A stretch of 64,000 nt of DNA from Rhodoglobus vestalii. GTDB taxonomy: Bacteria > Actinomycetota > Actinomycetes > Actinomycetales > Microbacteriaceae. The stretch is taken from positions 2,771,883-2,835,882 of the forward strand of contig NZ_VFRA01000001.1 of NCBI RefSeq assembly GCF_006788895.1. Reading direction: 5' to 3'. A program made the position numbers and the translations under genes. Within the stretch, counting starts at the first letter, position 1; the number at the start of each line of letters is the position of its first letter. Positions 37,461 through 46,887 of this stretch are shown piece after piece. The notes under the pieces were generated by a model. It ran no database searches. It worked only from the letters and a program-made list of their open reading frames with translations, and was not told where the DNA came from.

Positions 37461-38153
37461 TCGTGCCTTCATTGGGTCGATTCCCTTGGGAATGGGGAGC
37501 CCGTTCTTATCGAGTGACGTGAGACGGTTAGAAATTGCCAGAATCTCTGGCTTTCGGAGGACTTTTTTGAGTCGGCCGAGAGTGGGTGCCAATTTGTGGA
37601 GCGCGACCGATTCGGCATCTGGCCCCACATAGATGAAGTGCACGGGAACATTCGGCAAGAAGCGCACGAGCTTGCGACGCTCGTCTTCGAGCATCCGCTG
37701 GGTTCGGCTTCGGGGGCCTTCTCCAATCAATGCGACCCCTCCTTTGCCGACCGCGCGATAGACCGCATCCTGAGTTTTAGGGCTGACTGCTATGGGCATC
37801 TCACTTGCAGTCCACCCACGGCGCAGCGAGCTCTTTAAGACGGCACCGACGGCACCGGGTTGTCCGGCTATCTGGGAGTAGGCAGCCCGCTCTGCGCGGC
37901 GACCAAGCACAATGAGAAACGCGAGCAGGCCCGCCATGACACCGGAAACGATGTAGAGCACAAAACCTAGAACGTTACCGGCGGACAGCAGGAATGCCAG
38001 CGCAAGGGCGATGAGAATGGGGAGGAGAAACGCGAGTAGGAAAAACCAAGTTGCAAGGTTGTCGTACCGTCTCGTCATCTGGAAGACCTGGTACATCTGC
38101 TTCATGCGACCGGGTTCTTTTGGAGCCTTTGTCTTCTTTTCTCTGCGTGCCAT
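37437..38153 (-). CDS. DUF4191 membrane protein
   Basis: A 238-residue protein of an actinobacterial family. It begins with a basic cytoplasmic stretch (MARREKKTKAPKEPGRMKQ), then two membrane helices (WFFLLAFLLPILIALALAFL and VLGFVLYIVSGVMAGLLAFL) and a soluble C-terminal domain containing AVGKGGVALIGEGP. The last residues RAQRSQRA and the stop lie in the tandem-repeat patch, so the C-terminus may vary between strains. TATCCT six bases before the ATG suggests leaderless translation. Confidence 0.9.
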   Translation of the reverse strand: MARREKKTKAPKEPGRMKQMYQVFQMTRRYDNLATWFFLLAFLLPILIALALAFLLSAGNVLGFVLYIVSGVMAGLLAFLIVLGRRAERAAYSQIAGQPGAVGAVLKSSLRRGWTASEMPIAVSPKTQDAVYRAVGKGGVALIGEGPRSRTQRMLEDERRKLVRFLPNVPVHFIYVGPDAESVALHKLAPTLGRLKKVLRKPEILAISNRLTSLDKNGLPIPKGIDPMKARAQRSQRA

Positions 38154-38165
38154 GCTTCTAGGATA
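38154..38165 (-). promoter_or_regulatory. Candidate leaderless promoter, DUF4191 gene
   Basis: On the minus strand TATCCT (38165-38160), six bases (AGAAGC), then ATG 38153. The box overlaps the stop codon of the putative small gene upstream. Confidence 0.45.
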
Positions 38166-38343
38166 GGGCCTGTCTGAAGGTAATTGCGTCGTTGGCTCTG
38201 CGAGTAGCCTGCTTGAGCTGAGTGAGGGCCTTTTTTGTCATCGTGTGGGTATCGCGGCAGAGCTCCACGGCTCCACAATCGATCGCGTTCCACCCCGAGG
38301 AGAACACTTCTCCACAGTCGGTCTTGGACCACAACCTGTGCAC
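38158..38343 (-). CDS. Putative small protein (61 residues), unknown family
   Basis: GTG 38343 is preceded by a strong AAAAGGAG ribosome site six bases away. The product begins VHRLWSKTDCGEVFSSGWNA, continues with IDCGAVELCRDTHTMTKK, and ends in a helix, ALTQLKQATRRANDAI. Three cysteines (residues 10, 23 and 29) could bind metal. The stop lies 5 bp before the DUF4191 start, on the same strand, and the gene is divergent from the pseudokinase. No family is recognised; the call rests on the ribosome site and the protein-like composition. Confidence 0.4.
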   Translation of the reverse strand: MHRLWSKTDCGEVFSSGWNAIDCGAVELCRDTHTMTKKALTQLKQATRRANDAITFRQALS

Positions 38344-38382
38344 AAGGTGCTCCTTTTCATCCTCCGCGATGAGAGCGATGGG

Positions 38383-38394
38383 CAGGATTGACGT
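38383..38394 (+). promoter_or_regulatory. Candidate leaderless promoter, pseudokinase gene
   Basis: CAGGAT, six bases, then GTG 38395. The first base departs from TANNNT. Confidence 0.3.
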
Positions 38395-39807
38395 GTGACT
38401 AATCAAAGCCTCGCAGGGTATCGGATCGTGCGCACAATTGCAGAGACAGCTCGCGCGGTGACTGTCCTCGCCCAGCCTGCCTTGCCAACCGAATCCCCTG
38501 CTGAGCTTGTCGTCCTCAAGTGCTACCTCAATGGAGTCCCGTCCTCGAGCATTCTCGCAGAGTGCGAAGCGATGACGAGTATTTCTAGCCCGCACCTGCC
38601 AGCGGTGTATGACCTTGCGAGTGTCAGCGGCAACAGACTGGTCGCTGTGTGTGAGTGGATTCCGGGAACATCGCTCAGCAAGCTCCTGAAATCACGGGGC
38701 CACTTCACGGCGGGGGAGGCAATAACGATTCTTGTGCCGCTGGTGGAAACCCTTGCTCGCCTGCATCGCGCCGGAATTGTTCATGGTGGTGTCAGCGTCG
38801 ATTCGGTTCTTTTTCGTGAATCTGGGAGCCCCGTACTTATCGGTCTCTCCCAAGCAGCTCGCTTCGTGCCGCAGTCCACCCCGGCAGAGCTGTCGCACAA
38901 CTCCGCAGTCCGCTCTGATATTGCTTCACTTACTCACCTGTGCGCAATCGTACTTTCGGTTGTGCGGTCTGATTCCTCTGGCCAACAAAAGCTTGAAGAC
39001 GGGATCGCGTGGATGACATCGACCCTCCTAACCAACGATCCCCAGTGGGCGGCTGCTCTCGAGGAGCGACTCTTTGCCCTTGGCGCACCCGAGCCCGTTC
39101 GCGTTGTTGGCGCGGATTCGAGTGCTTCACAGGATGATCCGCAGCCTCGTCGGGTCTCCACTTTGCTGGGGAGTGCCGCGACAGAAGCGGTCGGTGCGCC
39201 GAGCGACAGAATCAGTGTTTTTGGTATCCCTTCGTGGCTCCAGAACGAACTTGTTCGAGGTCTTGTGGCGTTGCGATTGCGTTTGTCGCACCTTCGAACC
39301 TGGGCGCGCCGATGGGTTGCGCCGGTTCGGCCACGAATGTGGCTACTGGCCGGTATCGCGACAGCGGCACTCGTGACCGCACTGCTTGTTGCTGGGGTGG
39401 CACCGCCGGACGCTATCGAACCTCCCGAATTGCTGTCTTCGACATCGCACAGTGCCGTCGTGCCAACCGCATCACCGGTTAACGCGGACCCGCAACTCGC
39501 TCTCGGTGAATTGTTGTTCACACGAGAGCGCTGCTTCCGTGACCTTTCAGAGGGTTGTCTCCGTGATGTAGCCCAGGCTGATTCCCCCGCGTTCATGGCT
39601 GACTCAGAGTTGATTGGTCACATCATCTCTGGTGGTGAGCTCAATAATGAGGTCCTGTTGCGTTTTGACGAGGTGCTGGTCACGCAAGAGTTGGGCGACT
39701 CCGTCATCTTTTCGCTCACCAGTTCGGCCAACGACAAACCGGCCACGGTTCTTTTGGTGAAGGGCGAGGCCGGTTGGCGAATGAGGAGCTATACGCTGCC
39801 TGATTGA
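38395..39807 (+). CDS. Membrane protein with a protein kinase-like (pseudokinase) domain
   Basis: 470 residues. The N-terminal 230 resemble a Ser/Thr kinase: YRIVRTIAE at the start, LVVLKCYL with a candidate beta-3 Lys, and an alpha-C Glu in AECEAM. But the catalytic loop reads HRAGIVHGGVSVDSVLF instead of HRD...KxxN, and VLIGLS replaces DFG, so phosphotransfer is unlikely. A membrane helix follows (LLAGIATAALVTALLVAG, about residues 322-339), then an outer domain of about 120 residues with two Cys (CFRDLSEGC). It may act as a binding or scaffold receptor; actinobacterial MviN-like pseudokinases are a precedent. Confidence 0.82.
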   Translation: MTNQSLAGYRIVRTIAETARAVTVLAQPALPTESPAELVVLKCYLNGVPSSSILAECEAMTSISSPHLPAVYDLASVSGNRLVAVCEWIPGTSLSKLLKSRGHFTAGEAITILVPLVETLARLHRAGIVHGGVSVDSVLFRESGSPVLIGLSQAARFVPQSTPAELSHNSAVRSDIASLTHLCAIVLSVVRSDSSGQQKLEDGIAWMTSTLLTNDPQWAAALEERLFALGAPEPVRVVGADSSASQDDPQPRRVSTLLGSAATEAVGAPSDRISVFGIPSWLQNELVRGLVALRLRLSHLRTWARRWVAPVRPRMWLLAGIATAALVTALLVAGVAPPDAIEPPELLSSTSHSAVVPTASPVNADPQLALGELLFTRERCFRDLSEGCLRDVAQADSPAFMADSELIGHIISGGELNNEVLLRFDEVLVTQELGDSVIFSLTSSANDKPATVLLVKGEAGWRMRSYTLPD

Positions 39808-39818
39808 TTGGGGCGGAG

Positions 39819-41300
39819 CTAGATGCCCAACTTGTCGGCGAAGTTGCCACCTTCGAGACGATTCTTGACATCAACAAGGAATCGAGCCGCGTCAGCACCA
39901 TCCACAATGCGGTGGTCGTAACTCAAGGCCAGGTACACCATTGAACGGATTCCGATTGAGTCACCATTCGCATCGCTGATGACAACGGGTTTCTTCGTGA
40001 CTATTCCTGTGCCCAAAATGGCTGACTGCGGGAGGAAAACTATCGGGGTATCGAACAGCGCGCCACGTGAACCCGTGTTAGTCAGCGTGAACGTACCACC
40101 GGAAAGCTCGTCAGGAGTGAGCTTGTTATCGCGGGTTCGTTGCGCCAGATCCGCAATCTCCTTCGCGAGACCTGCAAGGTCAAGCGAGGCGGCATCGCGG
40201 ATCACGGGCGTAAGAAGTCCTCGCTCGGTGTCGACAGCAATGCTGATATTTTCCTGCGCCGGGTACACAATCGAGTTGTCTTCGATTGTCGCGTTGATAA
40301 TCGGAATCGACGTAAGTGCTTCGGCTGCAGCAAGGGCAAAGAACGGCAGGAAAGAAAGCTTCGTTCCGGTCTTCTCGAGGAACTCGTCTTTCACCGATTT
40401 GCGGTAGTTGGCAACGGCAGTGACATCGACCTCTACTACAGATGTGAGCTGCGCCGAAGACTGCATCGAAATTACAGCGCGTTCGGCAATCACCTTGCGC
40501 AGGCGCGACATCGGAACTGTCGTTCCTCGGAGCGCTGAGATCTCGCGAGCGGCGGGTGCGGCAGCAGCAGCGCCGGACGCTTCCGCTGGCGCTGACTTCT
40601 CACTGGCCTCAAGAACATCCTGCTTGCGAATGCGACCGCCAACACCGGTACCGGTGATTGTGCTCAGGTCGACACCGCGCTCATTGGCGAGCTTGCGAAC
40701 GAGAGGCGTGAGGTAGCCAGCTTGTGAGTCGTCCGAATCCGAGTGGTCAGAATCTGAAGGATCGCTGGTACCTGATTCATCCGCTTGTGCGGTGGGCGCA
40801 GCGGACTCCGGTGCTTCGGCGGGGGCATCCTTCGCAAGTGCCGGTGTAGGTGCCGGTGCAGGTGCAGTTTCGGCCCCTGCTGGCTCGGGGGCGGGAGCTT
40901 CGGTGGATGGCTCGTCAATCTTTTCGGCAGCCGGTGCAGCTTTTTCTTCAGCCGCGGGCGCAGCAACTTCAGTTGCAGCAGCTTCAGGCGCAGCAGCTTC
41001 AGACGCAGCTTCCGCAGCCGCAGGCTCGTGCTCGGCAGCGGGGGCGGCATCCGAACCACCCGATCCGTCACCGATCTTTACCAGTGCAGTGCCGACCTCA
41101 ACTGTCTCATCTTCGGCAACCAAAATCTCTTCGATGACGCCAGCAACGGGAGAGGGAATCTCCGTGTCGACCTTGTCCGTCGAGACTTCGAGCAGGGGCT
41201 CGTCAACCTCTACACGATCGCCGACCTGCTTAAGCCAGCGGGTCACCGTGCCCTCGGTGACACTCTCGCCGAGTGCCGGAAGGTTAACGGATTCACTCAT
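39819..41300 (-). CDS. sucB: Dihydrolipoamide acyltransferase E2 (2-oxoglutarate/pyruvate dehydrogenase)
   Basis: Accepts acyl groups on lipoyl-lysine and passes them to CoA. 493 residues: one N-terminal lipoyl domain with the modified Lys in [13 protein letters not shown], a long Ala/Pro/Glu linker (residues about 80-190), a peripheral subunit-binding domain ([17 protein letters not shown] ... [12 protein letters not shown]), and the catalytic domain ending in [17 protein letters not shown]. The AAAGGAGC site precedes ATG. It is followed upstream in transcription by lpd. In actinobacteria the same E2 serves both pyruvate and 2-oxoglutarate E1, consistent with aceE in this window. Confidence 0.94.
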   Translation of the reverse strand: MSESVNLPALGESVTEGTVTRWLKQVGDRVEVDEPLLEVSTDKVDTEIPSPVAGVIEEILVAEDETVEVGTALVKIGDGSGGSDAAPAAEHEPAAAEAASEAAAPEAAATEVAAPAAEEKAAPAAEKIDEPSTEAPAPEPAGAETAPAPAPTPALAKDAPAEAPESAAPTAQADESGTSDPSDSDHSDSDDSQAGYLTPLVRKLANERGVDLSTITGTGVGGRIRKQDVLEASEKSAPAEASGAAAAAPAAREISALRGTTVPMSRLRKVIAERAVISMQSSAQLTSVVEVDVTAVANYRKSVKDEFLEKTGTKLSFLPFFALAAAEALTSIPIINATIEDNSIVYPAQENISIAVDTERGLLTPVIRDAASLDLAGLAKEIADLAQRTRDNKLTPDELSGGTFTLTNTGSRGALFDTPIVFLPQSAILGTGIVTKKPVVISDANGDSIGIRSMVYLALSYDHRIVDGADAARFLVDVKNRLEGGNFADKLGI

Positions 41301-41360
41301 CAGTACTGCTCCTTTGTGATGATTGTCATCAATAGCTTAGTTCCGTAGTTGAGATGAGGC

Positions 41361-42734
41361 CTAGACCGCGTGAAGCGGCTTGCCTGCCAGTGCAAGGAAT
41401 GCCTCGCCGAGCGCCTCGTTTTGAGTGGGGTGGGCGTGCAATAGCGGCGTGATGTCTTCTGGGTGCGCTTCCCAGTTGACAATCAGTTGCGCTTCACCGA
41501 TTTGTTCCCCGACGCGTGCGCCGATCATGTGGACACCGATCACGGGGCCATCGACGACGCGAACAACTTTGATGGATCCTGCGGTGCCAATGATCGAACT
41601 CTTACCGTTGCCACTCAGGTTGTAGTCGTAAGCCTTGACCTTGTCAGCACCGTGGAGCTCGATCGCCTTTGCTTCTGTAAGGCCGACCGACGCAACTTCG
41701 GGATTGCTATAAGTGACCTTCGGAATGTGGAGGTCGTCAATCACGATCGGCTTGAGACCGGCGAGTTCTTCAGCGACGAAGATTCCGTGCTGGAACCCAC
41801 GGTGCGCGAGCTGGAGGCCGGGAACAATGTCGCCGACGGCGTAGACACCTTCCACGTTGGTGGCGAGTCGATCGTTGGTCAACACGAAGCCGCGATCCAT
41901 TTCAACGCCCACTTCTTCGAATCCGAGACCTGCTGTTGACGGACCGCGCCCAACGGCGACGAGAAGAAGCTCAGCTTCGACAGTCTCACCGTTTTCGAGC
42001 GTAACGACCACCCCGTCGTCATTCTGTTCGACGCTCTTGAACCGCACGCCGGTGTGGAATTTAATGCCACGACGACGGAACGCTCGCTCGAATTGCTTAC
42101 TTACCGATTCGTCTTCGGCCGGGACCAAGTGGGGGAGACCCTCGATGATCGTTACGTCGGTGCCCCAACTTTTCCAGATGCTGGAGAATTCGACTCCGAT
42201 TACGCCGCCGCCAAGAACGGCTACCTTCTTGGGAACAAAGTCGAGCTCGAGAGCCTGCTCGGAGGTGATGACGCGGCCGCCGATGTCAAGGCCCGGCAGT
42301 GAACGCGAGTACGAACCCGTAGCAAGAACGATGTTCTTGCCGACGACGGTCTCGTCGCCAACCTGAACGGTGTTGGGTGCTACCAGCTTGCCTTCACCCT
42401 CAATGACGGTGATCCCGCGCATTTTGATGAGACCTTGGAGCCCCTTGTATTTACTGTCAACGATGTCTTGGCGGTACTTCGTTACCCCGGCGATGTCGAT
42501 GCCCTCGAGGGTGGCTGTGACGCCATACTTCGCGGATTCCCGAGTAACGTCAGCAACTTCTGCCGAATGCAGTAGTGCTTTCGTCGGGATGCACCCCACG
42601 TGCAGACAGGTGCCGCCGAGCTTGCCCTTCTCGATCAACCCGACGGTCATGCCTAGTTCGGAGGCGCGCAATGCGGCTGCGTAGCCACCGCTTCCTCCAC
42701 CAAGAACGACAAGATCAAAATTGTGCTCAGCCAA
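41361..42734 (-). CDS. lpdA: Dihydrolipoyl dehydrogenase (E3)
   Basis: Reoxidises dihydrolipoamide with NAD+. The 457-residue flavoprotein has the FAD fold LVVLGGGSGGYAAALRA, the redox disulfide GGTCLHVGCIPTKALL, the NAD fold VAVLGGGVIGVEFSSIW, and the C-terminal active base HAHPTQNE. It starts with TTG at 42734, supported by AAAGGAG eight bases upstream. The gap to the E2 gene is 60 bp, so the pair is probably one transcript. Confidence 0.96.
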   Translation of the reverse strand: MAEHNFDLVVLGGGSGGYAAALRASELGMTVGLIEKGKLGGTCLHVGCIPTKALLHSAEVADVTRESAKYGVTATLEGIDIAGVTKYRQDIVDSKYKGLQGLIKMRGITVIEGEGKLVAPNTVQVGDETVVGKNIVLATGSYSRSLPGLDIGGRVITSEQALELDFVPKKVAVLGGGVIGVEFSSIWKSWGTDVTIIEGLPHLVPAEDESVSKQFERAFRRRGIKFHTGVRFKSVEQNDDGVVVTLENGETVEAELLLVAVGRGPSTAGLGFEEVGVEMDRGFVLTNDRLATNVEGVYAVGDIVPGLQLAHRGFQHGIFVAEELAGLKPIVIDDLHIPKVTYSNPEVASVGLTEAKAIELHGADKVKAYDYNLSGNGKSSIIGTAGSIKVVRVVDGPVIGVHMIGARVGEQIGEAQLIVNWEAHPEDITPLLHAHPTQNEALGEAFLALAGKPLHAV

Positions 42735-42831
42735 TACAGCAGCTCCTTTGAAAGGAAATTGTTGGCCGGCCCGCAGAGTGTGTCACGGTGCGACCGGATG
42801 GTGCGGAAAAATACCGCATAAAAAAACCTTA

Positions 42832-44319
42832 CTACGGTCGAGAAAATTCCTCGGCCAGTTCAATGAGTGTTCTCACACCGATTCCGGTAGCGCCCTTTCC
42901 CACATAACCCCAGCCCGTGCCACGGTTGTCAGACGGGCCAGCGATATCGATGTGCGCCCAAGGAATGGTTTCGCTGCTCCCAGCGCGCTTGCCGACAAAG
43001 TCTTTAAGGAAGGCGGCAGCGATAAGCATGCCCGCGGCTGTATTGCCAGCCTTGATATTCGCAATGTCGGCGATATCAGATGCGAGCATGGGGCGTAGTT
43101 CAGGACTGATGGGCATTGGCCAGAACGGCTCACCAACTCGATCGGCGACGGCGACTATCTGGTTGACGAGTTCTTTATCGCCCATGGTGCCCGCATAGCG
43201 GTTTCCGAGAGCAACCACAGCGGCACCGGTGAGTGTTGCAATGTCAACGATTGCGTCGGGGTTCTCCTCACTTGCAGCAACTAGCGCGTCAGCCATGACG
43301 AGCCGACCTTCCGCGTCGGTATTGAGAACCTCCACGGTCTTACCGCCGCGAATAGTCAGCACATCGTTCGGTCGAATCGCGGTACCTGATGGCATGTTCT
43401 CCGCGAGGCAGAGCCAGGCGGTGAGTCGAACCTTAGTGCCGAGTTTTGCGCATGCCTCAACCACGGACATCACCGTTGCTGCACCGCTCATATCGAACTT
43501 CATGCCGATCATGCCGAGACCTGGTTTGAGTGAAAGCCCGCCAGAGTCGAACGTGATTCCCTTGCCGACGAGAGCGAGGTGCTTCGTCGCTCCCGGTGGG
43601 TTGTAGCTCAGCTTAACGAGACGTGGCCCCCTGCTCGATCCTTGGCCGACACCGAGGATGCCCCCAAATCCGCCCTCGTGAAGTTCTTTCTCCGCAAGTA
43701 CTTCTACCTCAACATTGTCGAGGGCTGCAAGCTCGCTAGCTCGATCGGCAAAGGTTGCTGGGTAGAGCTCGCGAGGAGCCTCATTGACAAGATCACGAGT
43801 CACATGGGTTGCCCGGGCAATGATCGCGGCCCTTTCCACCAGTGCGGCATCGTCGATTGGACTGACTACCGTGATGTCGGTGGCAAGAACCTTTGCCGCT
43901 TCTGGCTTGGTTGAGCGGTACACATCATAGGAATAGGCGCCGATCGCAGCGCCTTCGAGTACTGCCAGTGTGTCGTCCCGTGAATCGGATCCCAGGGCCA
44001 AGGCAATGCGAGCGGCTCCGCGCAATTGGCGCGCAGCTGACCCGGCGGCGTACCGCAATACTTCTGCGGTGCGATCTTTGTCGCCGAGCCCGATAAAGGC
44101 CACGGCCGGTGCCCCGATTCCGGATGCGGGAATGCGGTGCAGCTCGTCTTGGCCGCCCGTTGCACCCACGATACTCAGGGCCGCAGCGAACGAAGCGAGC
44201 TCGGCTGAGGTGTCAACGAGTTGCGGTCCAGATTCGGTTTTCACTACTCCGATGACGAGTACGTCGGCGTCAATCTGTGATGCGGGAAGGGTGGACAAGT
44301 GCAGAGTAGCAACGGTCAT
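42832..44319 (-). CDS. pepA: Leucyl aminopeptidase (M17)
   Basis: A 495-residue cytosolic dizinc aminopeptidase. The NTDAEGRLVMADAL signature is exact, with metal-binding Lys and Asp in LVGKGITFDSGGLSLKP. The N-terminal half is the less conserved domain. ATG 44319 is preferred over an upstream in-frame ATG at 44376 because a TATCAT box lies six bases before it and the shorter form matches the family start. Confidence 0.95.
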   Translation of the reverse strand: MTVATLHLSTLPASQIDADVLVIGVVKTESGPQLVDTSAELASFAAALSIVGATGGQDELHRIPASGIGAPAVAFIGLGDKDRTAEVLRYAAGSAARQLRGAARIALALGSDSRDDTLAVLEGAAIGAYSYDVYRSTKPEAAKVLATDITVVSPIDDAALVERAAIIARATHVTRDLVNEAPRELYPATFADRASELAALDNVEVEVLAEKELHEGGFGGILGVGQGSSRGPRLVKLSYNPPGATKHLALVGKGITFDSGGLSLKPGLGMIGMKFDMSGAATVMSVVEACAKLGTKVRLTAWLCLAENMPSGTAIRPNDVLTIRGGKTVEVLNTDAEGRLVMADALVAASEENPDAIVDIATLTGAAVVALGNRYAGTMGDKELVNQIVAVADRVGEPFWPMPISPELRPMLASDIADIANIKAGNTAAGMLIAAAFLKDFVGKRAGSSETIPWAHIDIAGPSDNRGTGWGYVGKGATGIGVRTLIELAEEFSRP

Positions 44320-44331
44320 CCCACCATGATA
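44320..44331 (-). promoter_or_regulatory. Candidate leaderless promoter of pepA
   Basis: On the minus strand TATCAT (44331-44326), six bases (GGTGGG), then ATG 44319. GGTGG might alternatively work as a ribosome site. Confidence 0.4.
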
Positions 44332-44408
44332 TCGAGCATCTAGCTGCATGTTCGCTAGCAGCTTGACGTTGTGCACCGTAAACCGCGGGATGCTGGCGTG
44401 CGCACGAT

Positions 44409-44420
44409 TAGAATTGTTGC
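44409..44420 (+). promoter_or_regulatory. Candidate leaderless promoter, PAC2 gene
   Basis: TAGAAT, six bases, then ATG 44421; no Shine-Dalgarno sequence. Confidence 0.5.
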
Positions 44421-45344
44421 ATGAGAGATCCTGCCGGCTTATATGACATCGTGACCGATGTCGCCGACGTGCCCCGCGGACTCCCGCTCGTGGCTGGGCT
44501 CACCGGTTTTGCTGATGCTGGCGGAGCGGTCAGCCAGCTCAGCCAGTACCTCCTCGACACGCTGGAACGTACTCCTGTTGTCGCATTCGACAACGATGCC
44601 CTCCTCGACTACCGCGCTCGACGCCCAACGATCTACTTTGACCAAGATCATTTGAGTGACTATCGGCCCGCGAGACTTGAGCTGTATTTGGCAAAAGATG
44701 AACTGGGCCAACCCTTTCTCCTTCTCACGGGCTATGAGCCCGACTTCCAATGGGAACGATTCTCGGCAGCCGTTCTGCGGCTTGTCGAGAAATTCGACGT
44801 CAAGTCCACTACCTGGGTTCACGCGATCCCGATGCCGGTCCCGCACACAAGAAGTATTGGCGTGACTGTGAGCGGCAATCGCCGGGAGCTAATCGACTCC
44901 CTGTCAGTGTGGAAGCCGCATACTCAGGTTCCTGCCAACGCGATGCATCTCATCGAGTTTCGACTGCAGGAGCTGGGGCATCCGACCACCGGGTTCGTTT
45001 TGCTCATCCCACATTACTTAGCCGATACAGAATGGCCGTCCGCGGCCGTGGCTGCGCTTGAAAGCGTCAGCGCCGCAACGGGCCTCATTTTCCCCACCGA
45101 CAGGCTTCGTGAAGATGGCCGCGAATTTGTGGCCAAAATCGATAGTCAGGTCGAAAGCAATCAGGAACTCGCGAGACTCGTGGGCACCCTCGAAGAGCGT
45201 CACGACAACTACATGCAAGATAACCCGATGCGGTCGCCGCTTACGGACGAAGACGGCGAACTTCCTTCCGCCGATGAAATCGCAGCTGAACTGCAGAAGT
45301 TCCTTGCTATTCGACGTGCAGGAGATGATGACAGCACCACGTAA
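44421..45344 (+). CDS. PAC2 family protein
   Basis: A 307-residue protein related to proteasome assembly chaperone 2. It has the N-terminal PLVAGLTGFADAGGAVSQL, the middle GYEPDFQWERFSAAVL and TWVHAIPMPVPHTRSIGV, and a charged helical C-terminus. Microbacteriaceae often keep this gene whether or not they have a proteasome; none is visible here. It is divergent from pepA and lies upstream of sigA. Confidence 0.92.
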   Translation: MRDPAGLYDIVTDVADVPRGLPLVAGLTGFADAGGAVSQLSQYLLDTLERTPVVAFDNDALLDYRARRPTIYFDQDHLSDYRPARLELYLAKDELGQPFLLLTGYEPDFQWERFSAAVLRLVEKFDVKSTTWVHAIPMPVPHTRSIGVTVSGNRRELIDSLSVWKPHTQVPANAMHLIEFRLQELGHPTTGFVLLIPHYLADTEWPSAAVAALESVSAATGLIFPTDRLREDGREFVAKIDSQVESNQELARLVGTLEERHDNYMQDNPMRSPLTDEDGELPSADEIAAELQKFLAIRRAGDDDSTT

Positions 45345-45365
45345 CTGCCCTCCTAGCGTTGGTTT

Positions 45366-45393
45366 TTGACACCTAAAAAGCGTGGCATAATAG
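45366..45393 (+). promoter_or_regulatory. sigma-70 type promoter of sigA
   Basis: TTGACA (45366-45371) and TAATAG (45388-45393) are spaced by 16 bases. This leaves a leader of about 100 bases before the sigA start, unlike the many leaderless neighbours. Confidence 0.65.
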
Positions 45394-45497
45394 TGCTAAG
45401 ACCCGGTCTTGTTCTAGATCCGTTTTGCCTCGTGCAGCGCATCAAGTTACTTGACATGGGTCTTAGTACTGCCCGAAAACCTCGGAAAGGTGTTGAG

Positions 45498-46880
45498 ATG
45501 GCGACCGGAACAAAGGCTGCGGAGTCCGCAACCGCACCAGATAAAGCTCCCGCTAAGGCTGCAGCACGCACGAAAGCCGCCACAACGGCAGACGAAGCGT
45601 CGACAGCGACCGATAGTGCAGAGAGCATCACCACAAAGCCGGCCGCCGAGAAGCCGGCCGCCAAGAAGCCAGCCGCCAAGAAAGCAGCGACGACGAAGTC
45701 GACCGCCGAATCGGCTACGGCAAAGAAGGCCGCCGCAGCTAAGAAGCCCAGCACGAAGGCGCCAGCCAAAGCACCAGCGAAGACCAAGAAGGCCGCGGCA
45801 TCCACCGTGGACATCGTCGAGGTGGACGCCGACGACGAGTCGAAAGACGACGACCAAGAAGAAAAGTCGACCAGTAAAGATGAAGCCCTGCCAACAGGTG
45901 CGCTAGTACTTTCGCTGGTTGATGACGAGGATGATGTTCCTGTCTATTCTGCAGCGATTACCGGAGCCACGGCTGACCCCGTCAAGGACTACCTGAAGCA
46001 GATCGGTAAAGTCGCACTGCTCAACGCAGCTCAAGAAGTTGAACTTGCGATGCGCATCGAAGCGGGACTATTCGCCGAAGACAAGCTCGCCGACATGACA
46101 TCAGCAGAGGTCCGTTCTACTCTCGGTCGTGAACTGCAATGGGTCTCCAAAGACGGCCAGCGTGCAAAGAGCCACCTGCTTGGTGCGAACCTTCGACTGG
46201 TGGTTTCCCTTGCGAAGCGGTACACAGGCCGTGGAATGCAGTTTCTTGACCTAATTCAGGAGGGAAACTTGGGCCTGATCCGTGCCGTCGAGAAGTTCGA
46301 CTACACGAAGGGCTTCAAGTTCTCCACCTACGCCACATGGTGGATCCGCCAGGCAATCACTCGCGCCATGGCCGATCAAGCTCGCACGATCCGCATCCCC
46401 GTGCACATGGTTGAAGTGATCAACAAGCTCGCTCGTGTTCAGCGTCAGATGCTTCAGGATCTGGGTCGCGAACCCACCCCAGAAGAGCTTTCCCGCGAAC
46501 TAGATATGACTCCCGAGAAGGTAGTTGAAGTTCAGAAGTACGGCCGTGAGCCGATCTCGCTGCACACACCCCTTGGCGAAGACGGCGATAGCGAGTTTGG
46601 TGACCTCATCGAGGACACCGAGGCTGTTGTTCCGGCGGATGCTGTCGGATTCACGATGCTGCAGAAGCAACTAGAGAGTCTTCTTGATTCGCTCTCGGAG
46701 CGCGAAGCTGGAGTAATCCGCATGCGCTTCGGCTTGGGCGACGGAATGCCCAAGACTCTTGATCAGATCGGTGACACGTTCGGCGTGACCCGCGAACGCA
46801 TCCGTCAGATCGAGTCGAAGACGATGGCCAAGTTGCGTCACCCTTCACGGTCACAGTCACTGCGCGACTACCTCGAATAG
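45498..46880 (+). CDS. sigA: Principal RNA polymerase sigma factor
   Basis: The 460-residue housekeeping sigma factor (HrdB/SigA). Residues 1-130 are Lys/Ala-rich and acidic ([25 protein letters not shown]). Region 1.2 begins [16 protein letters not shown]. Region 2 has [20 protein letters not shown] for -10 recognition and melting, and region 4 ends with [18 protein letters not shown] for -35 contact. ATG 45498 follows GGAAAGG; an open extension to 45366 crosses the promoter and is rejected. Confidence 0.97.
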   Translation: MATGTKAAESATAPDKAPAKAAARTKAATTADEASTATDSAESITTKPAAEKPAAKKPAAKKAATTKSTAESATAKKAAAAKKPSTKAPAKAPAKTKKAAASTVDIVEVDADDESKDDDQEEKSTSKDEALPTGALVLSLVDDEDDVPVYSAAITGATADPVKDYLKQIGKVALLNAAQEVELAMRIEAGLFAEDKLADMTSAEVRSTLGRELQWVSKDGQRAKSHLLGANLRLVVSLAKRYTGRGMQFLDLIQEGNLGLIRAVEKFDYTKGFKFSTYATWWIRQAITRAMADQARTIRIPVHMVEVINKLARVQRQMLQDLGREPTPEELSRELDMTPEKVVEVQKYGREPISLHTPLGEDGDSEFGDLIEDTEAVVPADAVGFTMLQKQLESLLDSLSEREAGVIRMRFGLGDGMPKTLDQIGDTFGVTRERIRQIESKTMAKLRHPSRSQSLRDYLE

Positions 46881-46887
46881 GTCGATA

